Notes: a model not told the origin generated them from the sequence alone. DNA of 64,000 bases from Paludibacterium purpuratum (GCF_004363805.1 NZ_SNZP01000002.1:62001-126000); one strand, 5' to 3'. Positions 24,976 through 37,440 are shown, counted from the stretch's first letter. Numbers and translations: made by a program.

Positions 24976-25788
24976 TCAACGCGCCCTTAATGCGCGCCAC
25001 ATCATCCATACCCAGTCGCGCCAGCCCAACACCGGCCGCGCCGAAAACACATCGCCGCCGCTTCGATGCAGCTTTTGCAAAATGCGGTCGCCACCCAACA
25101 CGATCAACCTCAGCTCCAGGCCGATCCGGCCGCGCAACCTTTTGCCCAGCGGCGCGCCGGCATGCAGCAACTTGCGCGCGCGTTCGATCTCCTTGAGCAT
25201 CAGCGGCGTCCACAAGCCGCCCGCGGCGCCGGCCGCGATCTGCGCCTCGCCGACGCGGAAGCGCGCCAGATCTTCCTGCGGCAGATACACCCTCCCCTTG
25301 CGCCAATCGATGGCGACGTCCTGCAGAAAGTTGATCAGTTGCAAGGCGCTACAGATACCGTCAGACATCGCTAGGCTACGCGCATCGGTTTCGCCATACA
25401 GCGCCAGCATCAGGCGCCCGACGGGATTGGCCGAGCGCCGACAATAATCCATCAGCTCGGCAAAGCTCTCGTAACGGGTCTTGACCACATCCTGGCAAAA
25501 GGCGGACAACAGGTCGTAAAACGGTGCCAGCGGTAAATCGTGCCGGGCGATCGCCCGTGCCAAATCGCGCATCAGCTCGGTATGCGGGATTTCGCCGGCC
25601 GCGATCCGATCGAGTTCATCGCGCAACGCATCCAGTGCCGCCAGCCGAACCGCCGCCGGCGCATCGCCTTCATCGGCCAGATCGTCGGCATGGCGCGCGA
25701 AACGATAGATCGCATGCACCGCCACGCGTAGACGACGCGGCAGCAACAGCGACCCGACCGGAAAATTTTCGTAGTGGCCGACAGACAT
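24976..25788 (-). CDS. hpnC: Hydroxysqualene synthase
   Basis: 270-aa squalene/phytoene-synthase paralogue converting presqualene diphosphate to hydroxysqualene. Starts MSVGHYENFPVGSLLLPRRL, typical for HpnC. Asp-rich motifs are ARHADDLADEGD and INFLQDVAIDWRKGR. ATG at 25788 is preferred over a GTG three codons earlier; neither has a clear ribosome site. First gene of the operon. Confidence 0.93.
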   Translation of the reverse strand: MSVGHYENFPVGSLLLPRRLRVAVHAIYRFARHADDLADEGDAPAAVRLAALDALRDELDRIAAGEIPHTELMRDLARAIARHDLPLAPFYDLLSAFCQDVVKTRYESFAELMDYCRRSANPVGRLMLALYGETDARSLAMSDGICSALQLINFLQDVAIDWRKGRVYLPQEDLARFRVGEAQIAAGAAGGLWTPLMLKEIERARKLLHAGAPLGKRLRGRIGLELRLIVLGGDRILQKLHRSGGDVFSARPVLGWRDWVWMMWRALRAR

Positions 25789-25880
25789 ATTGGGCACGGG
25801 GAAGTGACAGACTCTGGATTATAACCGAGGGCAGTGTCGGGGGGCGGCGAACGAAATTCGAAAATTTTTCGCCAACCCCC

Positions 25881-25909
25881 TTTACAGCAAAAAGTGTCAT
25901 CCCTATAAT
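25881..25909 (+). promoter_or_regulatory. Promoter of the tRNA-Ala/tRNA-Glu unit
   Basis: TTTACA (25881-25886), 17-nt spacer, perfect TATAAT (25904-25909), then a GC-rich discriminator (GCGCCCC) of the kind linked to stringent control of stable RNA genes. The first tRNA begins 21 bp on. Confidence 0.8.
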
Positions 25910-25930
25910 GCGCCCCACTGTTCGCAGTAC

Positions 25931-26006
<76 letters not shown>

Positions 26007-26008
26007 CA

Positions 26009-26083
26009 GTCCCTATAGTTTAGCGGTTAGAACACTGCCCTTTCACGGCGGCGGCCGGGGTTCGATTCCCCGTGGGGACGCCA
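26009..26083 (+). tRNA. tRNA-Glu (anticodon TTC)
   Basis: 75-nt tRNA with encoded CCA. Acceptor GTCCCTA/TGGGGAC, anticodon loop CTTTCAC giving TTC, T-loop GGTTCGATTCC. This matches the standard bacterial glutamate tRNA. Confidence 0.96.
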
Positions 26084-26089
26084 GATTGC

Positions 26090-26120
26090 AAAGCCCGATC
26101 AGACGATCGGGCTTTTTCTT
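26090..26120 (+). terminator. Rho-independent terminator of the tRNA unit
   Basis: Stem AAAGCCCGATC/GATCGGGCTTT with an AGAC loop, continuing into TTCTTT. Confidence 0.9.
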
Positions 26121-26185
26121 TGCCACCGCTCGAACAATTTCGACGAAATCCAGTCAACAAACCAACTCACCCCTTATAAGGAGAG

Positions 26186-27583
26186 ATGCTCTTGCTGACC
26201 CGATGTTCGCTCGGCACCCTGTTGCCGCTCATCCTGACAACGCTCTTGGCCGGCCAGCCCCCCGTGGCGAACGCCAAAGAGGCAGCCGGTTGCGCCATCC
26301 GTAGCGGCAATAGCCTGCTGCTGGTGCAAGGCGACCCGGCCCATCGTTGGGCACTGCCGGCCGGCCACATCGAAACCGGCGAAACCCCTCGGCAAGCCGC
26401 CGAACGCGAGACATGGGAGGAAACCGGCCTCAAGGTACGCTTAGGCCCGCCATTGCCTGGTTTCGACAACCGTTTCCATCTTTTTGCCTGCGAAAGTCTG
26501 ACCCCGTTGCGAACGGCCAATGGGCGTATCGACATCCTGCTCGCGCCGCACCTCGGCATCGAGATATCCCAGGCCGGACTATTTACCGCCGCAGCCACCC
26601 GAACGGCGCCCTTACGCTTCCCTGACCAGGTCGAGCGGTTGATGTCGCAACTCGATCGCATCCCGGAGAGCCCGCACATCGACACTACCGGCTTCGTCGA
26701 GACTGCGCCCAGCATCCGGCAGACCGAACTTGGCCTGATTCGCGCCTTCCAGCAAGCCACTCCCGGATGGGGCGGGTTCTTTCGAAGCGGCCACTTCCTA
26801 GGAAAACTCTGGTTCTACGTTCTCTGTCTACCCTTCATCTGCCTCGTGCTCGGCTGGCGCTATCTGCATCGCATGGCGTTCTGGCTGGTGCTGCTTGCTA
26901 TCCTGACCCAGGGCATCAAATCGCTGATCGCCCTACCGCGCCCGTTCCATTACATGCCGGCGCTAAGCCAAACCGGCGCAGCCGGTTTTGGCATGCCCAG
27001 CAGCCATGCCTGCGGCGCGATATTCTTCCTGGGCACCATGGCCCTCTGGCTGCGCCCCTGGTTACCGCTGACCTTCTCCGTGCCGATCGCCGTGATGCTG
27101 GCAGGCTGGTCCGCCGTGGCCAGGGTGTGGCTCGGCGTACACTTCATCACGGACATCCTGGTCGGCCTGGCTCTAGCCTTGCTGCTCATCGCAGCGGAAC
27201 GTCGACAGTGGCGGCAGCAGGCGCAAGCGGCCGAGCCGAGCGAGACCCGGCGCACCACTTGGCTGCTGCTCGCGGCAGCCAGCCTGATCGTCGGCGCGCT
27301 TAGCCAACAGCAGACGCTACTGATGCCGCTGGCGCTATCGCTGGGCTACGCCCTGCCGCCGAGGCGCGACGCTTCGGGGCAGGCATCGTTGCCGCAGACG
27401 CTGTGGATGCTGCTCGGCATGGTGCTGACGATGATTTTGACGCTTGGCGGCGTGCAACTACTGCAAGTCTTCTGGCAACAAGCCTTGCTGTCGCTCGCGG
27501 GCTTCGCGCTACTGGGCGTATGGATGGCTGCCGGCGCCAGGGAAAGCTGGCATCGCGTCCAAGCTAGAATGAGTCCGCCATGA
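26186..27583 (+). CDS. Exported NUDIX-PAP2 phosphatase fusion protein
   Basis: 465 aa. An N-terminal signal/anchor (LLPLILTTLLAGQPPVANA) leads to a NUDIX domain (about 32-185) with Nudix box GHIETGETPRQAAERETWEE then TGL. It is followed by a multi-TM PAP2 domain (about 210-340) with all three phosphatase motifs: KSLIALPRP, MPSSHACG and ARVWLGVHFITDIL. Four or more further hydrophobic segments end the protein. PAP2 enzymes dephosphorylate lipid phosphates such as undecaprenyl diphosphate at the outer face of the inner membrane. Fusion to an apparently exported NUDIX hydrolase suggests two-step removal of phosphates from a nucleotide or lipid substrate. Confidence 0.88.
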   Translation: MLLLTRCSLGTLLPLILTTLLAGQPPVANAKEAAGCAIRSGNSLLLVQGDPAHRWALPAGHIETGETPRQAAERETWEETGLKVRLGPPLPGFDNRFHLFACESLTPLRTANGRIDILLAPHLGIEISQAGLFTAAATRTAPLRFPDQVERLMSQLDRIPESPHIDTTGFVETAPSIRQTELGLIRAFQQATPGWGGFFRSGHFLGKLWFYVLCLPFICLVLGWRYLHRMAFWLVLLAILTQGIKSLIALPRPFHYMPALSQTGAAGFGMPSSHACGAIFFLGTMALWLRPWLPLTFSVPIAVMLAGWSAVARVWLGVHFITDILVGLALALLLIAAERRQWRQQAQAAEPSETRRTTWLLLAAASLIVGALSQQQTLLMPLALSLGYALPPRRDASGQASLPQTLWMLLGMVLTMILTLGGVQLLQVFWQQALLSLAGFALLGVWMAAGARESWHRVQARMSPP

Positions 27584-27599
27584 ATCAGCGATCGGCGGC

Positions 27600-28565
27600 T
27601 TAGCCCGGCGCCACGGTATCGGCACGCGCCCACGCCGCTACGGCGGCGATTTCCGCGGGCCCCGTGCGGCAGCAACCGCCGATCAAACGCGCGCCGGCGC
27701 GGTGCCAATCGCGCGCGGCGGCGGCAAACTCCCCGGCATCGCGCGGGCCGTGCCAGCATTTGTTGGCCGGATCGTATTGTTCGCCCGAATTCGGGTACAC
27801 CAGCAACGGTTTGCGCGTGATGCGCGCAGCGCTACGCAGCAATGCCGGCACAAAAGTCGGCGCAGTACAGTTGATGCCCACCGCCACGACCCGTTCGAAG
27901 CCTTCCAGCGCCGCCAGGCAATCGGCCAGCGCCTCGCCTTGGCAGTTGTGGGCATCGTCGCGGCAGGAAAAACTGATCCAGGCGTATGCCGACGGAAACT
28001 CCGACAACAGCCGGGCCAACGCACGCGCTTCCGCCAGACAAGGCAAGGTCTCGCACGCCAGCAGATCCGGCCCCGCCGCCAACAACGCCGCCAAGCGCGG
28101 GCGGTGAAAGTCCATCAGCGCCGCTTCATCCAGGCCATAGTGGCCGCGATACTCCGAGCCATCCGCCAACCAGGCGCCATACGGCCCGACAGAGGCCGCC
28201 ACCAGCGGCCGCAATCGGCCCTCCCGATGAGCAGGCTCGGCCCAGAAGGCATCGCGTGCCGACCGCGCCAGCTCGACCGAGCGCTGCATCAGTTCGATCG
28301 CCTGCTCGTGCGTCAATCCGCGGCGGGCGAACCCCTCAAAAGTCGCCTGATAGCTGGCCGTGGTCGCCACGTCGGCACCGGCGGCAAAATAATCGGCATG
28401 CACCTGCTGAATCAGCTCCGGAGCCTCGATCAACACGCGCGCCGACCATAGCGGGTCGTTCAGATCGCAGCCGCGCGCTGCGAGCTCTGTGGCTAGCGCA
28501 CCATCCAACACAACGACCGACTGCGTCGCTAGAAAGTCGCGTAACGGATTGTCACCTTCTCGCAT
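27600..28565 (-). CDS. mmuM: Homocysteine S-methyltransferase
   Basis: 321-aa zinc enzyme that makes methionine from homocysteine using S-methylmethionine or SAM. N-terminal VVLDGALATELAARGCDLNDPLWSA is typical. Zinc ligands are Cys in VGINCTAP and the pair in LIGGCCRTG. GGGAGG lies about 8 nt before the ATG, 24 bp after cbs, so cbs and mmuM form a sulfur amino-acid unit that partitions homocysteine. Confidence 0.92.
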   Translation of the reverse strand: MREGDNPLRDFLATQSVVVLDGALATELAARGCDLNDPLWSARVLIEAPELIQQVHADYFAAGADVATTASYQATFEGFARRGLTHEQAIELMQRSVELARSARDAFWAEPAHREGRLRPLVAASVGPYGAWLADGSEYRGHYGLDEAALMDFHRPRLAALLAAGPDLLACETLPCLAEARALARLLSEFPSAYAWISFSCRDDAHNCQGEALADCLAALEGFERVVAVGINCTAPTFVPALLRSAARITRKPLLVYPNSGEQYDPANKCWHGPRDAGEFAAAARDWHRAGARLIGGCCRTGPAEIAAVAAWARADTVAPG

Positions 28566-28589
28566 ATTCCCCTCCCTGTCGGCGCCGAT

Positions 28590-29960
28590 TTAACGAGGAT
28601 GCGGCTGACGGCGCCAGAATGCCAGCAAATCCGCCTGGGCGATCAGCCCAAGGTAATGCCCTCGTTCCACCACCAGCGCAACGTAGCCATCGTTGAATAC
28701 CTGTAGCAAATCCTGTAAGCCGGCATCCGGCGCCAAGGTCGTCACGTCGGCGCTCATGGCCTCGGCCACTCGTAGCCGGAAATTTTCCGGCTCGCCATGC
28801 ACCGACAGCAGCAGATCCCATTCGTCGATGATGCCGACCACATGATCGCCATCCAGTACCGGCAACTGAGAAACGTCAAACTGCCGCATGCGCTGGTATA
28901 CCTGGATCAAGGTTTCATCCGGCCGGCAGATGATCGACTGCCCCAAATCGTGACGGCGCGCGATCAGATCCAGCAGCGTGCCGACCTGCGGCAGCGCGAT
29001 CATGCCCTGATCCTGCATCCAACCGTCGGAATACATCTTGGACAGATACTTGTTGCCGCTGTCGCACACCAGGGTCACCACCCGTTTAGGGACAGCCTGC
29101 GCTCGGCAGTAGCGCAGCGCCGCCGCCACCAGGGTACCGGACGAAGAGCCGGCCAGCACCCCCTCTTTTTGCAACAACAGCCGCGCCGTTTCGAAACTCT
29201 CCCGGTCATCGATGCGGTATGCCCGGCTAACGCGCGACAAATCGGCCTGCGGCGGCACGAAATCCTCGCCCACCCCCTCGACCAACCAGCTCCCCGCCGT
29301 GCCGAAGGCGCCGGTTTCGACATAATCGGCCAGAATCGAGCCCTGCGGATCGGCCAGCACGAACTCGGTCTGCGGCGACACCTCGGCAAAGTAGCGCGAT
29401 AAGCCGGTCAAGGTACCGCCTGAGCCAACCCCCACCACCACGGCATCGACCTCATGTGCCATCTGCCGCCAAATTTCCGGCGCGGTACCAGTCTGGTGCG
29501 CTTGAGGATTTGCCGGATTATTGAACTGGTCGATGTAATAGGCTCCCGGCGTCTCGTCGGCGATACGTTGCGCCAGATCCTGGTAATACGCCGGGTGCCC
29601 CTTGCCGACATCCGAGCGCGTCGACACCACTTCGGCGCCCAGCGCCTGTAAATGCAGCACCTTTTCGCGACTCATCTTATCCGGCACCACCAGAATCAGC
29701 CGATACCCCCGCTGCGCCGCCACCAGCGCCAGCCCAAGCCCGGTGTTGCCGGCAGTCGCCTCGACCAGCGTACCGCCGGGCCGAAGCCGACCGTCGCGCT
29801 CGGCGGCCTCGATCATCGCCAGACCGATCCGATCTTTGATGGAACCGCCCGGATTGTGGCTTTCCAATTTAAGGTACAACTGGCACGGGCCGGTATCCAG
29901 ATGCTGAACCCGCACCAGCGGGGTATTGCCGATCAGATCAAGAACCGATGAATTCGACAT
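28590..29960 (-). CDS. cbs: Cystathionine beta-synthase
   Basis: 456-aa PLP enzyme condensing serine and homocysteine. The PLP lysine is Lys42 in NPGGSIKDRIG, the substrate loop is EATAGNTG, and GSGGTLTGLSRYF binds phosphate. After about residue 340 come two CBS domains (IICRPDETLIQVYQRMRQF... and AMSADVTTLAPDAGLQ) that regulate by adenosine ligands. With no N-terminal heme domain it matches the bacterial/yeast type. It could accept O-acetylserine instead, but the CBS pair favours cystathionine synthesis. Confidence 0.92.
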   Translation of the reverse strand: MSNSSVLDLIGNTPLVRVQHLDTGPCQLYLKLESHNPGGSIKDRIGLAMIEAAERDGRLRPGGTLVEATAGNTGLGLALVAAQRGYRLILVVPDKMSREKVLHLQALGAEVVSTRSDVGKGHPAYYQDLAQRIADETPGAYYIDQFNNPANPQAHQTGTAPEIWRQMAHEVDAVVVGVGSGGTLTGLSRYFAEVSPQTEFVLADPQGSILADYVETGAFGTAGSWLVEGVGEDFVPPQADLSRVSRAYRIDDRESFETARLLLQKEGVLAGSSSGTLVAAALRYCRAQAVPKRVVTLVCDSGNKYLSKMYSDGWMQDQGMIALPQVGTLLDLIARRHDLGQSIICRPDETLIQVYQRMRQFDVSQLPVLDGDHVVGIIDEWDLLLSVHGEPENFRLRVAEAMSADVTTLAPDAGLQDLLQVFNDGYVALVVERGHYLGLIAQADLLAFWRRQPHPR

Positions 29961-30013
29961 GGCCTTCTCTCCTGTCCGTCAAGGGCGTCGACGACACCCA
30001 AAAAGATCCATAA

Positions 30014-30046
30014 AATATATCACCTTGCATTTATATTTCAACAAGG
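30014..30046 (-). promoter_or_regulatory. cbs promoter with overlapping inverted repeat
   Basis: On the minus strand TTGAAA (30041-30036), 16-nt spacer and TATATT (30019-30014). An inverted repeat CCTTG-N14-CAAGG (30023-30046) covers the -35 and spacer, a good place for a regulator of sulfur metabolism. The regulator is unknown. Confidence 0.5.
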
Positions 30047-30101
30047 AATATAAAAATGGCATCAATGGACAGGGTAGAGCCAAGAACTTGGCCGTGACGG
30101 A

Positions 30102-32933
30102 CTAGCCATGGCGCGCGATCAGCCGCCGGGTATGCAGCCATGCTTCGAATTCGTTTGCCGGTAGCGGCCGTGAATACAAATAGCCTTGAAACTCGTCGCA
30201 CCGCCTGGCGCGCAGAAAATCCGCCTGCGCCTGGGTCTCCACCCCCTCGGCCAACGTCGACAAGCCCAGCGCGCGCGCCACAGCCAGAATGGCATCGACG
30301 ATCGCCACATCATTGCTGTCGGTCGGCACCCCGCGCACAAAGGCCTGATCGATCTTGAGACGATCCACCGGAAACTGTTTCAGATAGCTGAGATTGGAGT
30401 AGCCGGTGCCGAAATCGTCGATCGACAAACGGACGCCGAGCTGCTTGAGTCTGTTGAGCTGATTGAGTGTGGAGATCGAATTGCGCATCAGCGCGTTCTC
30501 GGTAATCTCGAATTCGATCAGTGCCGGTACGATCTGGTTGACGTCGAGCGCCTGCATGATGATTTCGAACAACTGCGGATCCTGCAATTGCAATGGCGAC
30601 AGGTTGATCGACAGCGTCCCCACATCCAACGCCTGCCACAAGCGCAATTGTCGACAGGCATCGCGGATCACCCAGGCACCGAGCGGCACGATCAGACCGG
30701 TCTCTTCGGCCACCGGAATGAAGTCCCCTGGGCTGATCAGGCCCTGGGTCGGATGCCGCAGGCGCAATAGGACCTCGACCCCGGTCAGTTCGCCATCGTC
30801 CGCCGCCACCTGCGGTTGGAAATACAGCTCGAAACGGTCATGCTCCAACGCCTGCACCAAATCGGTCGACAAACTCAGCCGGTCGCGTACACGTTCGTTC
30901 AAGGCATGCACGAAGAAACGGAAGTGATTGCCGCCGTGGGAGGCGGCCTCCATGCGCGCGCAATCGGCATGCTTGAGCAAAGTCTTGAAATCGTCGCCAT
31001 CCACCGGGAACAAAGCGATGCCGATACAGACCGTCTGGCTGATCTTGATGCCCTCGAGCTCGTAGACTCGCGAGGCCACTTTGAGCAGTCGGTTCGCCAC
31101 GGATTCGGCCTGCTGGGGATTGTGCAGCGCAGGCAACAAGGCGACGAAGGCGCCACCCGACAAACGCGACAGCACACACTGTTCGCCCAATACTTCGCTG
31201 AAGCGCTCGGCCATAATCTTCAGCACCTGGTCGCCAGCCATATGTCCAAGCGACTCGTTGACATAGTGGAACCGGTCGAGGTTGATACTGAGCATCGCCA
31301 CCTGCTGTATATGCTCGCGCGCATAAGCGATGGCAGCGGCGGCATACTCCTCCAGCATCGAGCGATTGGGCAGACGCGTCAGCAAATCGTAGCGTTTCAT
31401 CCACTGCAGCTCTTCGCGGGCGCGGTGCTCGGACAAGTCGCTGATCACTTCGAAGTAATGACTGACCTGCTCCTCCTCATCGCGGATGATGTAGATCTTG
31501 GCCCAGCAGGGAAACAGCTCGCCGTCTTTGCGTCGATCCCACACCTCCCCCTGCCAACAACCCTCCTTGGCCATGGCATCCCACATTTCGCGGTAGAACG
31601 CCGTGTCGTGCTGGCCCGAGCGCAGCATGCGCGGGGACTGGCCGATGAGTTCGTCCTGTTGATAGCCGAACAAAGTGGTAATGGCGCGATTGGCCATCAG
31701 AATCAGATTACTGCGGTCGCAGATCAAAATGCCGTCGCGACTCTCCTCGAACACTCGCGCAAACAGCTTCATCCGTTCCATTGTCGCGACCTGGCGCTCG
31801 GCCTCGCGCAGATTATTCAAGGCGAAGGAGACTTCCTTGGCCACCTCCAGCATCAGCGCTTCGACCTCGTCGTCGAAGAAGTCCTTCTCGCTGGCATAGG
31901 CCGTCAGCGTGCCCTGAAAACCGCCCCCGCCGATCACCATCGACATGCAGGACAGCAACCCATGCACATTCGCCACGCGCAGCCCGACCACCAGCGGATT
32001 GCCGAGCGTGGAAAAATCTTTCTCGATCACATGCGTCTTACCTTGCCAGGCACGGCCGGCCGGCGTACCGGCTTCGATCAGCTGGTTCCAGGTATAATTC
32101 GACAATTCCTCCAAAAACTCGGTGGCGTACCCGGCATAGGCCAACGGCACCACCGGCAGATCCAGTCCTTGCTGGGGGGCGCCGATCCAGACCAGGCGGA
32201 ACAAGCCGATTTTCAGCATCGCCTGGCACACCAGGTCGAACAATTCCTGACGGGAACAGGCATGAATGATGGCTTGATTGGAGCCGCTGAGCACGGCATA
32301 CATGGCCTGGCGGCGGCGCAAAGACTGCTCCAAATGCTTGCGCTCGCTGATGTCGTGCACCATGGCCAGCACCACATCCTCTTCGCCGATGTGCGCCAGA
32401 CGCAGTGTCACCTCCACCCAAAATACCGTGCCCGACTGATGCCGCGCCAGCCAGTCGAAACGCTGCGGCCCCTCCGTCATCGCCTTGAGCAATTTCACCT
32501 TGGCCTCGGCCATGGTATAGGGCAACACATTGGTCGACAGCTGGCCGACATCCAGTGTGCGCAAGGTCTCACCGCTATAGCCGTACATGTCGATGGCGCG
32601 CTGATTGGCATCCAGGATCTCGCCCGTGACCGGATGATGAACGAATACCGCCTCGCTGACGGCATTGAAGACATGCAGGAAACGCTGCTCCCGCAAGCGC
32701 AGATCGCGCAGAGAGCGATTGAACGTCTCCGCCATGAAACGATGCAATAGGTACAGCGACAACAGGCCCGCCAACAGTAATAGTCCGACCAGCGCCCATG
32801 GCACGACGGACGATGCTCGGCCATCGCGCAAAGCGGCTCTGACAAACCAATCGGCCAGGCCGACCCACAGCGCGGCGGCAACGGCATACCAAATGGAAAA
32901 ACGAGACAGGGAAAACCTGGCGAAGTGATTCAT
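30102..32933 (-). CDS. Membrane PAS-GAF-PAS-GGDEF-EAL cyclic-di-GMP phosphodiesterase
   Basis: 943 aa. Two TM helices at 14-70, a PAS domain (about 90-210: HVFNAVSEAVFVHHPVTGEIL), a GAF-like region (about 220-400), a second PAS (about 405-520: VFEESRDGILICDRSNLIL), then GGDEF-like and EAL domains. The GGDEF site reads SGGAF (LSRLSGGAFVALL), so cyclase activity is probably lost. EAL is EVLLR with intact DDFGTGYSNLSYL and LKIDQAFVRG, so it is likely an active phosphodiesterase sensing signals through PAS/GAF. ATG at 32933 begins the first TM naturally. Divergent from nifJ. Confidence 0.9.
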   Translation of the reverse strand: MNHFARFSLSRFSIWYAVAAALWVGLADWFVRAALRDGRASSVVPWALVGLLLLAGLLSLYLLHRFMAETFNRSLRDLRLREQRFLHVFNAVSEAVFVHHPVTGEILDANQRAIDMYGYSGETLRTLDVGQLSTNVLPYTMAEAKVKLLKAMTEGPQRFDWLARHQSGTVFWVEVTLRLAHIGEEDVVLAMVHDISERKHLEQSLRRRQAMYAVLSGSNQAIIHACSRQELFDLVCQAMLKIGLFRLVWIGAPQQGLDLPVVPLAYAGYATEFLEELSNYTWNQLIEAGTPAGRAWQGKTHVIEKDFSTLGNPLVVGLRVANVHGLLSCMSMVIGGGGFQGTLTAYASEKDFFDDEVEALMLEVAKEVSFALNNLREAERQVATMERMKLFARVFEESRDGILICDRSNLILMANRAITTLFGYQQDELIGQSPRMLRSGQHDTAFYREMWDAMAKEGCWQGEVWDRRKDGELFPCWAKIYIIRDEEEQVSHYFEVISDLSEHRAREELQWMKRYDLLTRLPNRSMLEEYAAAAIAYAREHIQQVAMLSINLDRFHYVNESLGHMAGDQVLKIMAERFSEVLGEQCVLSRLSGGAFVALLPALHNPQQAESVANRLLKVASRVYELEGIKISQTVCIGIALFPVDGDDFKTLLKHADCARMEAASHGGNHFRFFVHALNERVRDRLSLSTDLVQALEHDRFELYFQPQVAADDGELTGVEVLLRLRHPTQGLISPGDFIPVAEETGLIVPLGAWVIRDACRQLRLWQALDVGTLSINLSPLQLQDPQLFEIIMQALDVNQIVPALIEFEITENALMRNSISTLNQLNRLKQLGVRLSIDDFGTGYSNLSYLKQFPVDRLKIDQAFVRGVPTDSNDVAIVDAILAVARALGLSTLAEGVETQAQADFLRARRCDEFQGYLYSRPLPANEFEAWLHTRRLIARHG

Positions 32934-33014
32934 GGCATCCCGACGCGCGCGTCGCGGCCCGTTTTTTAATGTCAATATCTTACATATAAACCATGTTAAA
33001 TTTATTTAAAGTAA

Positions 33015-33030
33015 CGGCACCGCTTTTGCA
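33015..33030 (+). promoter_or_regulatory. Sigma-54 promoter P6 of nifJ
   Basis: CGGCACCGCTTTTGCA: GG at 33016-33017, GC at 33028-33029, N10 between; matches TGGCAC and TTGCA except for the first base. Expected start about 33041, 130 nt before the ATG. An ATGT-N9-ACAT repeat lies at 32969-32985, one base short of a NifA-type TGT-N10-ACA site. Confidence 0.68.
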
Positions 33031-33170
33031 GGGTTTGTTTGCTGCAGAGCAATATTTTTTCGAGCTAGCGCACTAATTTTCTCGACTAAGTTTGATTTAT
33101 GTGCGGTTCTGCTCTATACCCGCCGTGTTTCAATATCGGATCGATGAAACCATCCAAAGGTTGGATCAGG

Positions 33171-36734
<3,564 letters not shown>

Positions 36735-36779
36735 GAGATGTCATCGTGCGTGGCCTTCGCCGAACGCACGCTACGACCA

Positions 36780-36817
36780 ACATCCCGGATGGCTTGTCTG
36801 TCCGGGATGTTTTTATT
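36780..36817 (+). terminator. Rho-independent terminator of nifJ
   Basis: Stem ACATCCCGGA/TCCGGGATGT with an 11-nt loop followed by TTTTATTT, between the convergent nifJ and VOC genes. Confidence 0.85.
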
Positions 36818-37352
36818 TCTGCCGGTGGCTACCGTCGTGCATCCAACGCGCATGCTGCGGCGCCTGCTTAGTCCGATCCCACTCCTCCAGCATCGCCCAT
36901 TTGACTTCGTCGAGCTTGCGGTTCATTTCGGCGGTGGCGGTATTGCAGGCCAACTCCAGGCGGTGGCCGTTCGGATCGAAGAAGTAGATCGACTGAAATA
37001 GGGTGTGATCGGTCGGGCCGATCACCTCGATGCCATCCGCCTCCAACTTCGCCTTGGTCGTCAACAGATCCGCCATCGCGTCGACCTCCAGCGCCAAATG
37101 CTGAGTCCAGGTCGGCGTGTTCGGATCTCGCCCCATCGGCGGCCGGGTTGGCAATTCGAAGAAAGCCAACACGTTACCGTTGCCGGCATCGAGAAACACA
37201 TGCATGTACGGATCGGGTTCGCCGGTCGACGGCACCTGGTCTTCGGCGATGGCCAGAATGAAGCGCATGTTCAGATACTTGCCGTACCACTCGACCGTTT
37301 CCTTGGCATTGCGGCAACGGTACGCCACATGATGAATTTTTCGGATCTGCAT
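36813..37352 (-). CDS. VOC-family (glyoxalase-like) metalloenzyme
   Basis: 179 aa with two beta-alpha-beta-beta-beta repeats. Likely metal ligands are His in KIHHVAY, Glu in LAFFELP, His in TQHLALEV and Glu in GHRLELA. The long insert and FDPNGHRLEL are typical of dioxygenase or lyase members of the family rather than simple GloA. GGAGA lies 9 nt before the ATG at 37352, which decides the start over 37406. It is divergent from a LysR regulator 88 bp away that probably controls it. Substrate unknown. Confidence 0.85.
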   Translation of the reverse strand: MQIRKIHHVAYRCRNAKETVEWYGKYLNMRFILAIAEDQVPSTGEPDPYMHVFLDAGNGNVLAFFELPTRPPMGRDPNTPTWTQHLALEVDAMADLLTTKAKLEADGIEVIGPTDHTLFQSIYFFDPNGHRLELACNTATAEMNRKLDEVKWAMLEEWDRTKQAPQHARWMHDGSHRQK

Positions 37353-37440
37353 AGCGATGTTCTCCGGGAATCTTTCTATTGAAGACCAATGGCATTTATT
37401 GTACAAACCGTATTAATTGATAAATTTATTAGATTGCCAA
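37353..37440. promoter_or_regulatory. Divergent VOC/LysR control region
   Basis: 88-bp AT-rich gap, a typical place for LysR binding. It contains the palindrome ATAAATTTAT (37420-37429). Several T-N11-A matches exist but none stands out. Confidence 0.4.

Noticed and set aside
30816-32750. 644-codon open frame opposite the GGDEF-EAL gene
   Set aside because: Same mirror effect; no motif, no ribosome site and inside a clear multi-domain gene.
32970-32984. NifA upstream activator site before nifJ
   Set aside because: The repeat is TGT-N9-ACA, whereas NifA needs N10. Kept only as an inverted repeat.
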